Positions 25,987-35,892 of a stretch of 64,000 bases of DNA are shown piece after piece. The notes beneath the pieces were generated by a model. It did not search any database and was not told the DNA's origin. It saw only the letters and a program-made list of their open reading frames with translations. Both the position numbers and the translations under genes were made by a program. Within the stretch, counting starts at the first letter, position 1. Each line of letters starts with the position of its first letter. This DNA comes from Alcaligenes ammonioxydans (lineage in GTDB: Bacteria; Pseudomonadota; Gammaproteobacteria; Burkholderiales; Burkholderiaceae_B): contig NZ_CP049362.1 of assembly GCF_019343455.1 (NCBI RefSeq), forward strand, positions 1,054,001 to 1,118,000. Direction: 5' to 3'.

Positions 25987-28281
25987 TTAGCTGTTTTGCT
26001 GAGCTTCTTGCTGAGCATCTACAACAGCCAGAGCGGTCATGTTGATGATGCGACGCACCGTGGCGCTGGTGGTCAGGATGTGGATGGGGCGAGCCGCACC
26101 CAGCAGGATGGGGCCCATGGCCACACCGTTGCTGCCTGTCATCTTCAGCATGTTGTACGTGATGTTGCCGGCGTCCAGGTTAGGAGTGATCAGCAAGTTG
26201 GCCGAACCGCGCAGCGTGCTGTCGGGGAAGGCTTTCAGGCGGATCTTCTCGGACAGGGCGGAGTCAGCGTGCATTTCGCCGTCCACTTCCAGGTCAGGAG
26301 CGCGTTCAGCCAGGATCTGACGAGCCTTGGCCATCTTGCGCGAGGACTCGGTCTGGCGGCTGCCAAAGTTCGAGTGCGACAAGAGGGCAACGCGAGGCAC
26401 TACGCCAAAACGACGAACTTCCTCGGCGGCCTGGATCGTCATGTCGGCGACCTGTTCGGCGGTGGGGTTCTCGTTGACGTGGGTGTCGCACACAAACAGA
26501 GTCTGTGTCGGCAGCATCAGCACATTCATGGCGGCAAAAGTCTGGGCTTCTTTCTTCAGGCCAATGACTTGTTCGACATAATTGAGCTGACTGTCGTAGT
26601 TGCTTGCTACACCGCAGATCATGCCGTCCGCGTCGCCCCGTTGCAGCAGCATCACGCCGATCAGCGAGTTGTGCTTGCGGATCATGGCTTTGGCGATGTC
26701 CGGCGTGACGCCTTCACGTGCCTTGAGCTTGTAGTAGGCGGTCCAGGTTTCGGTGAAGCGATCGTCGTCTTCAGGATCAACGATTTGCACGTTCTTGCCG
26801 GCTTCCAGACGCAGACCCGCTTTCTTGACGCGCATTTCGATGACGCTGGGGCGGCCAACCAGAATAGGCTGAGCCAGCTTTTCGTCCACCACGGTTTGGA
26901 CAGCACGCAGGACGCGCTCGTCTTCACCGTCAGCGTAAATGATGCGCTTGGGCGCAGCCTTGGCCTGCATGTACAACGGACGCATCAGCGGGCCGGTGTG
27001 GTAGGTCATGGCGATCAGCTTCTGACGGTAGGCGTCCATGTCTTCGATGGGGCGGGCGGCAACGCCAGAATCCATCGCAGCCTGGGCCACAGCCGGAGCG
27101 ATCTGAACAATCAGACGGGAATCAAACGGCTTGGGAATGATGTACTCAGGCCCGAAGCGCAGATCTTCGCCGCCATACGCGGTGGCCATGTCGTCGCTTT
27201 GCTCGACCTGGGCCAGTTCGGCAATTGCTTTCACGCAAGCCAGCTTCATCTCTTCGTTGATCACGCTGGCACCAACGTCCAGGGCGCCACGGAAGATGAA
27301 GGGGAAGCACAATACGTTGTTGACCTGGTTCGGGTAGTCCGAGCGGCCGGTGGCGATGATGCAGTCAGGGCGGGCAGCCTTGGCCACTTCAGGGCGGATC
27401 TCGGGCTCGGGGTTGGCCAGCGCCAGAATCAGGGGCTTGTCGGCCATGGTCTTGACCATGTCGGCAGACAGCACGCCAGGGGCCGAGCAACCCAGGAACA
27501 CGTCAGCGCCCACCATGGCGTCAGCCAGTGTGCGGGCGTCGGTTTCCTGAGCGTAGCGAGCCTTGTTGGGCTCCATGTTCTCGTCACGACCTTTCCAGAT
27601 GATGCCGCGCGAGTCAGCTACGAAGATGTTGCTCAGCTTCACGCCCAGGGCAACCAGCAAGTCCAGGCAGGCAATGGCGGCAGCGCCCGCGCCCGAACAA
27701 ACCAGCTTGATGTCGGCGATGTTCTTGTTGACGACTTTCAGGCCGTTCAGAACAGCGGAGGACGAAATGATGGCAGTGCCGTGCTGGTCATCATGGAACA
27801 CGGGTATGCTCATGCGCTCGCGCAGCTTCTTTTCAATATAGAAGCACTCGGGGGCCTTGATGTCTTCCAGGTTCACCCCACCCAAAGTGGGTTCCAGCGC
27901 AGCAATGATGTCGACCAGCTTGTCGGGATCAGTTTCGTTCAATTCGATATCGAATACATCGATGCCAGCGAATTTCTTGAACAGGCAGCCTTTGCCTTCC
28001 ATGACGGGCTTGGCGGCCAGAGGGCCGATATTGCCCAGGCCCAGTACCGCTGTCCCATTGGTGACCACGGCGACCAGGTTGGCGCGCGAGGTGTACTTGG
28101 CGGCGGCTTCTTCGCCTTCGGCGTGGATGGCCATGCAAGCAGATGCGACGCCGGGGGAGTAGGCTAGCGAGAGGTCATCTTGATTGGCTAGGGTCTTGGT
28201 AGGGACCACCGAGATTTTCCCGGGAGTGGGATACGCGTGATAGTCCAGCGCAAGTTTGGCCAGATCGGCGTTGGCATCCAT
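25987..28281 (-). CDS. maeB: NADP-dependent malic enzyme with phosphotransacetylase-like domain
   Basis: MaeB decarboxylates malate to pyruvate with NADP. The 764-residue protein has an N-terminal malic enzyme part (about 1-430; [50 protein letters not shown]) and a C-terminal phosphotransacetylase-like part (about 430-760; [35 protein letters not shown]) that has a regulatory role in the family. AGGAG lies about 10 nt before the ATG. It is transcribed away from the odh operon and supplies NADPH and pyruvate from TCA malate, which fits the PHA genes found further on. Confidence 0.96.
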   Translation of the reverse strand: MDANADLAKLALDYHAYPTPGKISVVPTKTLANQDDLSLAYSPGVASACMAIHAEGEEAAAKYTSRANLVAVVTNGTAVLGLGNIGPLAAKPVMEGKGCLFKKFAGIDVFDIELNETDPDKLVDIIAALEPTLGGVNLEDIKAPECFYIEKKLRERMSIPVFHDDQHGTAIISSSAVLNGLKVVNKNIADIKLVCSGAGAAAIACLDLLVALGVKLSNIFVADSRGIIWKGRDENMEPNKARYAQETDARTLADAMVGADVFLGCSAPGVLSADMVKTMADKPLILALANPEPEIRPEVAKAARPDCIIATGRSDYPNQVNNVLCFPFIFRGALDVGASVINEEMKLACVKAIAELAQVEQSDDMATAYGGEDLRFGPEYIIPKPFDSRLIVQIAPAVAQAAMDSGVAARPIEDMDAYRQKLIAMTYHTGPLMRPLYMQAKAAPKRIIYADGEDERVLRAVQTVVDEKLAQPILVGRPSVIEMRVKKAGLRLEAGKNVQIVDPEDDDRFTETWTAYYKLKAREGVTPDIAKAMIRKHNSLIGVMLLQRGDADGMICGVASNYDSQLNYVEQVIGLKKEAQTFAAMNVLMLPTQTLFVCDTHVNENPTAEQVADMTIQAAEEVRRFGVVPRVALLSHSNFGSRQTESSRKMAKARQILAERAPDLEVDGEMHADSALSEKIRLKAFPDSTLRGSANLLITPNLDAGNITYNMLKMTGSNGVAMGPILLGAARPIHILTTSATVRRIINMTALAVVDAQQEAQQNS

Positions 28282-28638
28282 TTTGGTAAAGCTCCTGATA
28301 GGATTTTCTAGTGTAAAAGTGAATCTAATTTATAAGAAATACAGACACCAGGTAGGTGCTGATTTGTTATAGGCAGCATATGTCATGGCAACGCTTGTTG
28401 CCTGCCTCAAGGTGACCAAGGGCAGGCTGGGCTCGGTTTGGTGGAAAAGAGGCCGGCGACGCGCGTACTTGCTGCACCCGTTTAGCATATCGGAATTTTT
28501 CCATCATGTGGGGCAGGCAAGGGGCGTCAATCATGATTTGGCGCGCTTCTTTTGTAAGAATCCGTCCGCGTGATAGATCGATGTGTTTGTTAATGCCAAC
28601 GGTCTGGTGCAGTCCCCAAGCATTTTAGATGTCATTAA
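28282..28638. other. Intergenic region between maeB and odhA promoters
   Basis: About 360 bases without a credible gene. The maeB ribosome site lies at its left edge; AT-rich boxes near 28320-28345 may hold the maeB promoter, but no good -35/-10 pair stood out. A 62-residue open frame at 28385-28573 has no ribosome site and no recognisable features. Confidence 0.5.
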
Positions 28639-28666
28639 TTGCGCCTTTTGTGTGCGGCGTTATACT
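28639..28666 (+). promoter_or_regulatory. Sigma-70 promoter of the odh operon
   Basis: TTGCGC at 28639-28644 and TATACT at 28661-28666 are 16 bp apart. Transcription would start near 28673, giving a leader of about 130 nt before odhA. Confidence 0.65.
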
Positions 28667-28680
28667 AGATCAATACGGCT

Positions 28681-28801
28681 TGTATAAGGCGTCCCACGTT
28701 GCCTTCTGCTCCTGCTATCCGCTAACCGGCGAGGTCCGTGTCGCGGAAGGTTTTCCTGCATCTCAACACGAGTGAAACACTCGGATAGGTGAAGCGTAAT
28801 A
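28681..28801 (+). promoter_or_regulatory. Structured 5' leader of odhA, candidate sucA RNA motif
   Basis: CTATCCG (28715-28721) can pair with CGGATAG (28782-28788), enclosing AACC/GGTT and TCCG/CGGA stems. A competing hairpin CGAGTG-AAA-CACTCG (28769-28783) shares two bases with it. The long stem reaches into AGGTGA, the likely odhA ribosome site. Weinberg and colleagues described a 'sucA' RNA motif in leaders of sucA in Burkholderiales; this leader is in the right place and order, but I could not align it to the covariance model. Confidence 0.5.
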
Positions 28802-31669
28802 ATGTCATCGCAAAAAGAACTGCTCAGTAACTCTTATCTGTTCGGGAGCAATGCTCCTTACGTCGAAGAACTCTACGAGTCCTACCTCGACAATCCGGGC
28901 TCCGTCGCCGACCAATGGCGCGAGTACTTCGATCAACTGCAGCATCAGCCAGCTACTGACGGCCGCGACAGCACCCGCGATCAAGCGCACGCGCCTATCG
29001 TCGAGTCCTTCGCGCAACGTGCCAAAGCCAATGCCTTCCTGACCAGCGCGCAGGCACCGGATCTGACCGTTGCCATGAAGCAAGTGTCCATCCAGTCCAT
29101 GATCGCGGCTTATCGCTCCCTGGGCGCACGCATTGCTGATCTGGACCCCCTGAAGCGTTCGGAACGTCCCAACATTCCCGAGCTGGACCCCGCTTTTTAC
29201 GGCTTGACCGAAGCGGATCTGGATCAGGTCTACTCCGCCACCAACACCTACTTCACCAAAGCCGACACCATGACGCTGCGCGACATGCTCAAGGCCTTGC
29301 GTGATACGTATTCCCGTTCGGTGGGCGCAGAATTCATGTATATCTCCGACCCGGTCGTCAAGCGCTGGATTCAGCAGCGTCTGGAGTCGGTGCACGGCAC
29401 AGGTTCTTTCAGCGTTGAGCAAAAACGCAACATCTTGCAGCAGTTGACCGAAGCCGAAGGCCTGGAGCGCTTCCTGCACACCAAATACGTCGGCCAGAAA
29501 CGCTTCTCCCTGGAAGGTGGCGAGAGCTTCATCGCATGTATGGATGAAGTCATCAATCACGCAGGCGAGAACGGCGTTCAGGAAATCATCGTGGGCATGG
29601 CCCACCGTGGTCGTCTGAACATGCTGGTCAACATCATGGGCAAGATGCCCGGCGACCTGTTTGCCGAATTTGAAGGTCGTCACGCTGAAGGTCTGACCGA
29701 CGGCGACGTGAAATACCACAATGGTTTCTCCAGCGACCTGTCCACCCGCGGCGGTCCAGTACACCTGTCTCTGGCTTTTAACCCCTCTCACCTGGAAATT
29801 GTTAATCCCGTGGTCGAGGGCTCGGTGCGCGCACGTCAGGATCGTCGCAGCGACGAGGACGGCAGTCAGGTTCTGCCCGTACTGGTTCACGGTGATGCGG
29901 CGTTTGCCGGTCAGGGCGTTGTCATGGAAACACTGAACCTGGCCCAGACCCGTGGTTACGGTACCGGTGGCACCCTGCACATCGTTATTAACAACCAGAT
30001 TGGTTTCACGACGTCTGACCCACGCGATACACGCTCCACACTGTATTGCACCGACGTGGTCAAGATGATTGAGGCCCCTGTTTTCCACGTTAACGGTGAT
30101 GACCCCGAAGCCGTGGTGTTCGTCACTCAGCTGGCACTGGATTTCCGTCGCGAGTTCAAGCACGACGTGGTGATTGACATCGTTTGCTTCCGCAAACTGG
30201 GCCACAACGAGCAAGATACGCCCTCGATGACCCAGCCGCTGATGTACAAGAAAATTGGTCAGCACAATGGCACGCGCAAGCTGTACGCCGACAAGCTGGT
30301 TGCGCAGGGTGTGTTGTCCGAGAACGAGCCCGAAGATCTGGTTAAAGCCTACCGTCAATTGATGGAAGACGGCAAACGGACGGTGGAACCGGTTCTGACC
30401 GATTACAAGAACAAGTACGCTACGGACTGGTCTGCATTCTTGGGCGCAAAATGGACAGACCATGCGGATACCGCACTGCCCATGTCCGAGCTGACCCGCA
30501 TCGGCGAAAAACTGACCACCGTGCCCGAGGGCTTTACCGTTCACCCGCTGGTCAACCGCATGCTTAACGACCGTCGTGCCATGGCACGGGGCGAGGCACA
30601 GGTTGACTGGGGCATGGGCGAACACTTGGCCTTTGCCACCCTGGTCAACAATGGCTATGCCATCCGTATCACCGGTCAGGACTCGGGTCGTGGCACGTTC
30701 ACGCACCGTCACGCCGTGCTGCACGATCAAAAACGTGAGCGCTGGAACGACGGCACCTATATTCCTTTGCAGAATGTCTCCGAGGGCCAGGCGTCCTTTA
30801 CGGTGATCGACTCGGTTCTGTCCGAAGAAGCCGTGTTGGCGTTTGAGTATGGCTATGCTTCGGCAGAACCCAATATCCTGACCATCTGGGAAGCCCAGTT
30901 CGGTGACTTCGCCAACGGCGCTCAGGTAGTGATCGACCAGTTCATTACCTCGGGTGAAGCCAAGTGGGGCCGTCATTGCGGTCTGACCTTGATGTTGCCA
31001 CACGGTTATGAAGGTCAGGGTCCGGAGCACTCTTCGGCTCGTATCGAGCGCTTCCTGCAACTGTGTGCAGACAACAATATTCAGGTTGTCCAGCCTACCA
31101 ATGGCGCCCAGATCTTCCACGTTCTGCGTCGTCAGATGATTCGTCCTTTCCGCAAGCCCTTGGTCATCATGACGCCCAAGTCCTTGCTGCGTAACAAAGA
31201 CGCCACGTCGCCACTGAGTGATCTGGCTGAAGGCCACTTCATGCCTGTGATCGGTGAAACGGATCAGGCCATTGATGCAGCCGCTGTCAAGCGCGTTCTG
31301 GTGTGTTCGGGCAAGATCTACTATGACCTGGTCAACACCCGTAAGGAACAAGAGCGCAGCGACATTGCCATTATCCGTGTGGAGCAGTTGTACCCCTTTG
31401 CTCACAAGTCCTTCCAGGCAGAGCTGTCCAAGTACAGCAACGCCAAGGAAGTGATCTGGGTTCAGGACGAGCCACAAAACCAGGGTGCCTGGTTCTACGT
31501 TCAGCATCACATCTACGAGAACATGAGCGAAGGTCAGAAATTGGGTTACGCCGGCCGCGCCGCGTCCGCTTCGCCCGCCGTAGGCTACCTGGCCAAGCAC
31601 CAGGAACAGCACAAGGCGCTGCTGGAGCAGGCTTTCGGCGCTCGCAAAGGCTTCATGCTGACCAAATAA
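28802..31669 (+). CDS. sucA: 2-oxoglutarate dehydrogenase E1 component
   Basis: E1 decarboxylates 2-oxoglutarate with thiamine diphosphate and passes the succinyl group to E2. The 955-residue length and the N-terminal LSNSYLFGSNAPYVEELYESYLDNPGSV are typical. Thiamine diphosphate and active-site regions include GMAHRGRLNMLVNIMG, NPSHLEIVNPVVEGSVRARQ, HVNGDDPEAVVFV, and the C-terminal LPHGYEGQGPEHSSARIERFLQL. It heads the odhA-odhB-lpd operon behind a structured leader. Confidence 0.98.
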   Translation: MSSQKELLSNSYLFGSNAPYVEELYESYLDNPGSVADQWREYFDQLQHQPATDGRDSTRDQAHAPIVESFAQRAKANAFLTSAQAPDLTVAMKQVSIQSMIAAYRSLGARIADLDPLKRSERPNIPELDPAFYGLTEADLDQVYSATNTYFTKADTMTLRDMLKALRDTYSRSVGAEFMYISDPVVKRWIQQRLESVHGTGSFSVEQKRNILQQLTEAEGLERFLHTKYVGQKRFSLEGGESFIACMDEVINHAGENGVQEIIVGMAHRGRLNMLVNIMGKMPGDLFAEFEGRHAEGLTDGDVKYHNGFSSDLSTRGGPVHLSLAFNPSHLEIVNPVVEGSVRARQDRRSDEDGSQVLPVLVHGDAAFAGQGVVMETLNLAQTRGYGTGGTLHIVINNQIGFTTSDPRDTRSTLYCTDVVKMIEAPVFHVNGDDPEAVVFVTQLALDFRREFKHDVVIDIVCFRKLGHNEQDTPSMTQPLMYKKIGQHNGTRKLYADKLVAQGVLSENEPEDLVKAYRQLMEDGKRTVEPVLTDYKNKYATDWSAFLGAKWTDHADTALPMSELTRIGEKLTTVPEGFTVHPLVNRMLNDRRAMARGEAQVDWGMGEHLAFATLVNNGYAIRITGQDSGRGTFTHRHAVLHDQKRERWNDGTYIPLQNVSEGQASFTVIDSVLSEEAVLAFEYGYASAEPNILTIWEAQFGDFANGAQVVIDQFITSGEAKWGRHCGLTLMLPHGYEGQGPEHSSARIERFLQLCADNNIQVVQPTNGAQIFHVLRRQMIRPFRKPLVIMTPKSLLRNKDATSPLSDLAEGHFMPVIGETDQAIDAAAVKRVLVCSGKIYYDLVNTRKEQERSDIAIIRVEQLYPFAHKSFQAELSKYSNAKEVIWVQDEPQNQGAWFYVQHHIYENMSEGQKLGYAGRAASASPAVGYLAKHQEQHKALLEQAFGARKGFMLTK

Positions 31670-31703
31670 CGCACCCAAAATTTTAAATACGGAAAATATA
31701 ATC

Positions 31704-32918
31704 ATGGCACTTACCGACGTTCTGGTTCCCCAACTCTCTGAATCCATCTCCGAAGCCACTTTGCTGGAGTGGAAAAAACAACCTGGTGAAATGGTCCAGG
31801 CTGACGAAATCCTGATCGAAGTCGAAACCGACAAAGTCGTGCTGGAAGTTCCCGCCCCTGCCTCGGGCGTGCTGAGCGAGATCGTCAAAGCCAATGGCAG
31901 CACCGTGACCTCCGGTGATGTATTGGCTCGTATCGACACCGAAGGCAAGGCCAGCGCTGCCGCTCCAGCCGCTGCCGCTGAAGCCGCTCCTGCGGCTGCA
32001 CCTGCAGCCGCTCCCGCCGCTCCTGCTGCATCGGTATCGTCCGTAGCATCGCCTGCGGCCGCCAAGATCCTGGCTGAAAAAGGCGTGGAAGCCAGCTCCG
32101 TGGAAGGCTCCGGCCGTGGCGGTCGCATCACCAAGGGTGACGCACTGCAAGCCAACACCGCGTCCGCCAGCAAGCCTGCCGCCGCTCCCGTGGCTCCTCC
32201 TACCCTGTCCCTGGATGGTCGTCCAGAACAGCGCGTACCGATGAGCCGCCTGCGTGCCCGTATCGCCGAGCGTCTGTTGCAGTCGCAGTCCGAAAACGCC
32301 ATGTTGACTACGTTTAACGAAGTCAACATGCAGGCGGTGATGGATCTGCGTAAAAAGTACAAAGACCAGTTCGAGAAAGAGCACGGCGTCAAGCTGGGTT
32401 TCATGTCCTTCTTCGTGAAAGCCGCAGTGGCTGCTTTGAAGAAGTACCCCGTGTTGAACGCCTCGGTAGATGGCAAAGACATCATCTATCACGGCTACTT
32501 TGACATTGGTGTAGCGGTTGGTAGCCCACGCGGTCTGGTGGTGCCTATCCTGCGCAACGCTGACCAGTTGAGCATTGCTGAAATCGAACAGCAGATTGCT
32601 GATTTCGGCGCCCGTGCTCGTGACGGCAAGCTGACTCTGGAAGAGATGACAGGCGGCACTTTCTCGATCTCCAACGGTGGCGTGTTCGGCTCCATGCTGT
32701 CCACTCCCATCATCAACCCACCACAGTCCGCCATTCTGGGCATTCACGCCACCAAGGATCGCGCCGTTGTGGAAAATGGTCAGATCGTGGTTCGCCCCAT
32801 GAACTACCTGGCCATGTCCTACGACCACCGCATCATCGACGGCCGCGAAGCCGTTCTGGGTCTGGTGGCCATGAAGGAAGCCCTGGAAGATCCACAGCGT
32901 TTGCTGTTGAACGTCTAA
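31704..32918 (+). CDS. sucB: Dihydrolipoyl succinyltransferase (E2 of 2-oxoglutarate dehydrogenase)
   Basis: E2 forms succinyl-CoA from the succinyl-lipoyl group. The 404-residue protein has a lipoyl domain (about 1-75) with the attachment Lys in EVETDKVVLEV, an Ala/Pro-rich flexible linker (about 80-115), a peripheral subunit-binding domain (AAAKILAEKGVEASSVEGSGRGGRI.., about 120-155) and the acyltransferase domain ending with the catalytic His/Asp motif YDHRIIDGREAV. It follows odhA by 34 nt. Confidence 0.97.
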   Translation: MALTDVLVPQLSESISEATLLEWKKQPGEMVQADEILIEVETDKVVLEVPAPASGVLSEIVKANGSTVTSGDVLARIDTEGKASAAAPAAAAEAAPAAAPAAAPAAPAASVSSVASPAAAKILAEKGVEASSVEGSGRGGRITKGDALQANTASASKPAAAPVAPPTLSLDGRPEQRVPMSRLRARIAERLLQSQSENAMLTTFNEVNMQAVMDLRKKYKDQFEKEHGVKLGFMSFFVKAAVAALKKYPVLNASVDGKDIIYHGYFDIGVAVGSPRGLVVPILRNADQLSIAEIEQQIADFGARARDGKLTLEEMTGGTFSISNGGVFGSMLSTPIINPPQSAILGIHATKDRAVVENGQIVVRPMNYLAMSYDHRIIDGREAVLGLVAMKEALEDPQRLLLNV

Positions 32919-33026
32919 GCACGTGGTAGTTCCGGTCTAGTATGTTTACGGCCAAGTGCTTGCTTCTAAGCCTTGGCCGGCTTTGTTTAAGGCCCTGGGG
33001 GCTGGTTTTTCCGGCCTGACTGCTTC

Positions 33027-33045
33027 CCGTCTGACTCGCAGACGG
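33027..33045 (+). other. Hairpin in the odhB-lpd gap
   Basis: CCGTCTG (33027-33033) pairs with CAGACGG (33039-33045) around ACTCG. It lies in a 163-nt gap inside the operon and is followed by only a short T-run, so partial termination or mRNA processing could set the E3 level. Confidence 0.5.
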
Positions 33046-33081
33046 TCCAGTGTGCCTTTTCACATTTATGGGATTTTTTTT

Positions 33082-34509
33082 ATGGCTAAGCAATTTGATG
33101 TTGTCGTGATTGGTGCGGGCCCTGGTGGCTACATCGCCGCCATCCGTGCGGCTCAACTGGGTATGAGCGTTGCTTGTGTGGACGCCTGGTCGACCGCTGA
33201 AGGCAAGCCCGCTCCTGGCGGCACCTGCACGAACGTGGGTTGCATTCCTTCCAAGGCCTTGCTGCAATCGTCTGAGCATTTCGAGCACGCCAATCTGCAC
33301 CTGGCCGAGCACGGTGTGGACGTCAAGGGCGTATCGTTGAACCTGGACAAGCTGATCGGTCGCAAAGATGTGGTCGTCAAGCAAAACAACGATGGCATTT
33401 TGTACCTGTTCAAAAAGAACAAGGTGACTTTTTTTCACGGCACCGCCTCCTTTGGCGCCAAAGTGGATGGCGGCTGGTCCGTGAACGTAGCCGGTGCCAA
33501 TGCTGAAGAGCTGGTTGCCAAAAACGTCATCATTGCGACCGGTAGCTCGGCCCGTGCCTTGCCCGGTGCCGAGTTCGACGAAGAACAAATTCTGTCCAAC
33601 GATGGCGCATTGCGTCTGCCCAAGGTACCCAAGAAGCTGGCCGTGATTGGCGCCGGCGTGATTGGTCTGGAGCTGGGCAGCGTGTGGCGTCGTCTGGGTG
33701 CTGAAGTGACCATTCTGGAAGGGGCTCCCGAGTTCTTGTCCGCTGTGGATCGCGACGTTGCCAAGGAAGCATTGAAGGCTTTCACCAAACAAGGTCTGAA
33801 GATCAACGTGGGCGTGAAAGTGGGCGAAATCAAAAAGTCCGCCAAACAGGTCACCATCAACTACGTGGATGCAGCTGGCGCCGAGCAAAAACTGGAAGCC
33901 GACAAGCTGATCGTCTCCATTGGCCGTGTTCCTAACACCGCCGGCCTGGGCGCGGAAACCATCGGTCTGAAGCTGGACGAGCGTGGCTTTGTGATTGTGG
34001 ACGAGGATTGCGCGACCAGCCTGCCCGGTATCTGGGCAGTGGGTGACGTGGTTCGTGGTCCTATGCTGGCGCACAAGGCGGAAGAAGAAGGGGTGGCCGT
34101 GGCCGAGCGTCTGGCTGGTCAGCAGCCGCATGTCAACTTCGACACCGTGCCTTGGGTTATCTACACCTCGCCCGAGATCGCCTGGGTTGGCAAGACCGAA
34201 CAGCAACTGAAGACGGACGGCCGTGCTTACCGCGCTGGCAGCTTCCCCTTCCTGGCTAACGGCCGTGCCCGCGCACTGGGTGATACAACCGGCTTTGTGA
34301 AGGTTCTGGCGGATGCCAAGACCGATGAGGTCTTGGGTGTCCACTTTGTGGGTCCTGTGGCTTCCGAACTGGTGGCTGAAGCGGTTGCCATCATGGAATT
34401 CCGTGGCGCATCCGAAGATATCGCCCGTATTTGCCATGCACACCCAACCCTGTCCGAAGCCCTGAAAGAAGCGGCTCTCGCAGTGGATAAGCGCGCTCTG
34501 AACTTCTGA
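33082..34509 (+). CDS. lpdA: Dihydrolipoyl dehydrogenase (E3)
   Basis: E3 reoxidises dihydrolipoamide with FAD and NAD. The 475-residue protein shows the FAD fold [19 protein letters not shown], the redox disulfide in [17 protein letters not shown], the NAD fold [15 protein letters not shown] and the C-terminal interface His in [14 protein letters not shown]. The start at 33082 ([11 protein letters not shown]) was preferred over the frame's earlier start at 32956. It closes the odh operon before a strong terminator. Confidence 0.97.
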   Translation: MAKQFDVVVIGAGPGGYIAAIRAAQLGMSVACVDAWSTAEGKPAPGGTCTNVGCIPSKALLQSSEHFEHANLHLAEHGVDVKGVSLNLDKLIGRKDVVVKQNNDGILYLFKKNKVTFFHGTASFGAKVDGGWSVNVAGANAEELVAKNVIIATGSSARALPGAEFDEEQILSNDGALRLPKVPKKLAVIGAGVIGLELGSVWRRLGAEVTILEGAPEFLSAVDRDVAKEALKAFTKQGLKINVGVKVGEIKKSAKQVTINYVDAAGAEQKLEADKLIVSIGRVPNTAGLGAETIGLKLDERGFVIVDEDCATSLPGIWAVGDVVRGPMLAHKAEEEGVAVAERLAGQQPHVNFDTVPWVIYTSPEIAWVGKTEQQLKTDGRAYRAGSFPFLANGRARALGDTTGFVKVLADAKTDEVLGVHFVGPVASELVAEAVAIMEFRGASEDIARICHAHPTLSEALKEAALAVDKRALNF

Positions 34510-34532
34510 TAGACTTTCAGGGTGTTGTGGGA

Positions 34533-34562
34533 AAAGGGCGGGCACAGTCTCGCCCTTTTTTT
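34533..34562 (+). terminator. Terminator of the odh operon
   Basis: AAAGGGCG (34533-34540) pairs with CGCCCTTT (34551-34558) around a 10-nt loop, followed by a T-run to 34562, 24 nt after the lpd stop. Confidence 0.9.
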
Positions 34563-34691
34563 CGCCACCAAAGGCTGTTCACGTCAGTCTGGCAGGGCTG
34601 GCATGTGTGTGATAGTGACCGCGCTGCAAGGCTCAGGGCCTGCCTTAATAGCCGTGCTGCGGCGGGCCGCAGCGCAGGCTGGCAGATCACT

Positions 34692-34708
34692 ACCTGTCCT
34701 GGACAGGT
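34692..34708. promoter_or_regulatory. 17-bp palindrome upstream of zapE
   Basis: ACCTGTCC-T-GGACAGGT is a perfect inverted repeat ending 18 bp before the zapE ATG. It may be an operator or an mRNA hairpin near the ribosome site; no matching site was seen elsewhere in the window. Confidence 0.55.
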
Positions 34709-34726
34709 TCTTTTATTTTCAGTGCT

Positions 34727-35818
34727 ATGAATGTTCGCGAGTATTACCATCAGGCCCTAGCAGAAAAAGGCTACCGTGCCGACCAGGCGCAAGAGCAGGC
34801 TATTGAGCGGCTGCAACGCTATTACGACGAGTGGGTGGCCTATCGCAAGATGCGATCCAGCGCCTTGCGCCGTATGTTCTCCCGCCCGGAGGTGCCGCGT
34901 GGGGTGTACTTATGGGGAGGCGTAGGACGTGGCAAGAGCTTCCTGATGGACGCTTTCTACCTGACAGTGCCGCTCAAGCGTAAAACCCGGATTCACTTTC
35001 ATGAATTCATGCGCGGCGTGCACAAAGAGCTCAATCAGGTCAAGGGCATGAGCGACCCGCTGGACGAGGTCGCCAAACGTATCGCCAAGCGTTATCGCCT
35101 GATCTGTTTTGACGAGTTCCATGTTTCGGACGTGGCTGACGCCATGATTCTGTACAAGCTGCTGCTGGGCTTGTTCGAGCGCGGCACATCCTTTGTGATG
35201 ACGTCCAACTACGAGCCCTCCACGCTGTATCCGGAAGGTCTGCACCGCGACCGCATTCTGCCCGCCATTGCGCTGATCCAGAAGAACATGGATATCATGA
35301 ACGTGGATACCGGCGTGGATTACCGTCGTCGTGCGCTGGAACAGGTGAAAACCTATCTGACGCCCTTGGGGCCGGAGACCACCGCAGAGCTGCAATCCAT
35401 GTTCACCGCCCTGTCTGACACGGCTCCTCAAGAGCCTGTGCTCAGTATCGAAAATCGGGATGTGAAAGCGGTGGCCTTGTCCGGCTCGGCCGTGTGGTTC
35501 GATTTCGAAACCCTGTGCGTGAGCCCACGCTCACAGAACGACTATCTGGAACTGGCCAATCGTTTCCAGACTGTGATCCTGTCCGATGTTCCCCGTATGA
35601 CGGCCCGTGATGCTTCTGCCGCACGGCGTTTCACCTGGCTGGTCGATGTTTTTTACGACCACAAGGTCAAGTTTATTATGTCCGCGGCGGTGCCCGAGGA
35701 ACAGTTGTATGTGGATGGCCCCATGGCTAATGAATTTCACCGTACTGTCTCGCGGTTGATGGAAATGCAATCGCGCGAGTACCTGGAGTCAGAACGGCGC
35801 CAGGCAGTTATTTTGTAG
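34727..35818 (+). CDS. zapE: Cell division ATPase ZapE (AFG1-like)
   Basis: ZapE is a peripheral AAA-type ATPase that acts at the Z-ring in E. coli. The 363-residue protein has Walker A GGVGRGKS at about residues 64-71, Walker B LICFDEFHVSD, the arginine-containing VMTSNYEPSTLYPEGLHRDR segment and the C-terminal AFG1 signature FTWLVDVFYDHKVKF. The gene lies directly after odhA-odhB-lpd, as in many Burkholderiales, but behind the operon terminator. Confidence 0.94.
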   Translation: MNVREYYHQALAEKGYRADQAQEQAIERLQRYYDEWVAYRKMRSSALRRMFSRPEVPRGVYLWGGVGRGKSFLMDAFYLTVPLKRKTRIHFHEFMRGVHKELNQVKGMSDPLDEVAKRIAKRYRLICFDEFHVSDVADAMILYKLLLGLFERGTSFVMTSNYEPSTLYPEGLHRDRILPAIALIQKNMDIMNVDTGVDYRRRALEQVKTYLTPLGPETTAELQSMFTALSDTAPQEPVLSIENRDVKAVALSGSAVWFDFETLCVSPRSQNDYLELANRFQTVILSDVPRMTARDASAARRFTWLVDVFYDHKVKFIMSAAVPEEQLYVDGPMANEFHRTVSRLMEMQSREYLESERRQAVIL

Positions 35819-35892
35819 GAATGGGGTGCGGCCCTGGCCCGGGCACCTGATTCCTGACCCTGACACGTAGTTTTATAAGCGTATTTTTTATC

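Noticed and set aside
25996-28167. 723-codon plus-strand frame opposite maeB
   Set aside because: Antisense shadow of a well-defined gene.
28385-28573. 62-codon frame in the maeB-odhA gap
   Set aside because: No ribosome site, no conserved look, and it occupies the regulatory region.
28641-28700. A copy of the acnB/mdh palindrome at the odhA promoter
   Set aside because: Only short TATA-like pieces are present; no arm of GTCTTATAT could be found there or before sdhC.
28805-32485. Very long open frame (1226 codons) on the minus strand across odhA and odhB
   Set aside because: It is the mirror frame of two strongly conserved genes with GC-rich third positions, has low-complexity Ala/Gly runs and no family features.
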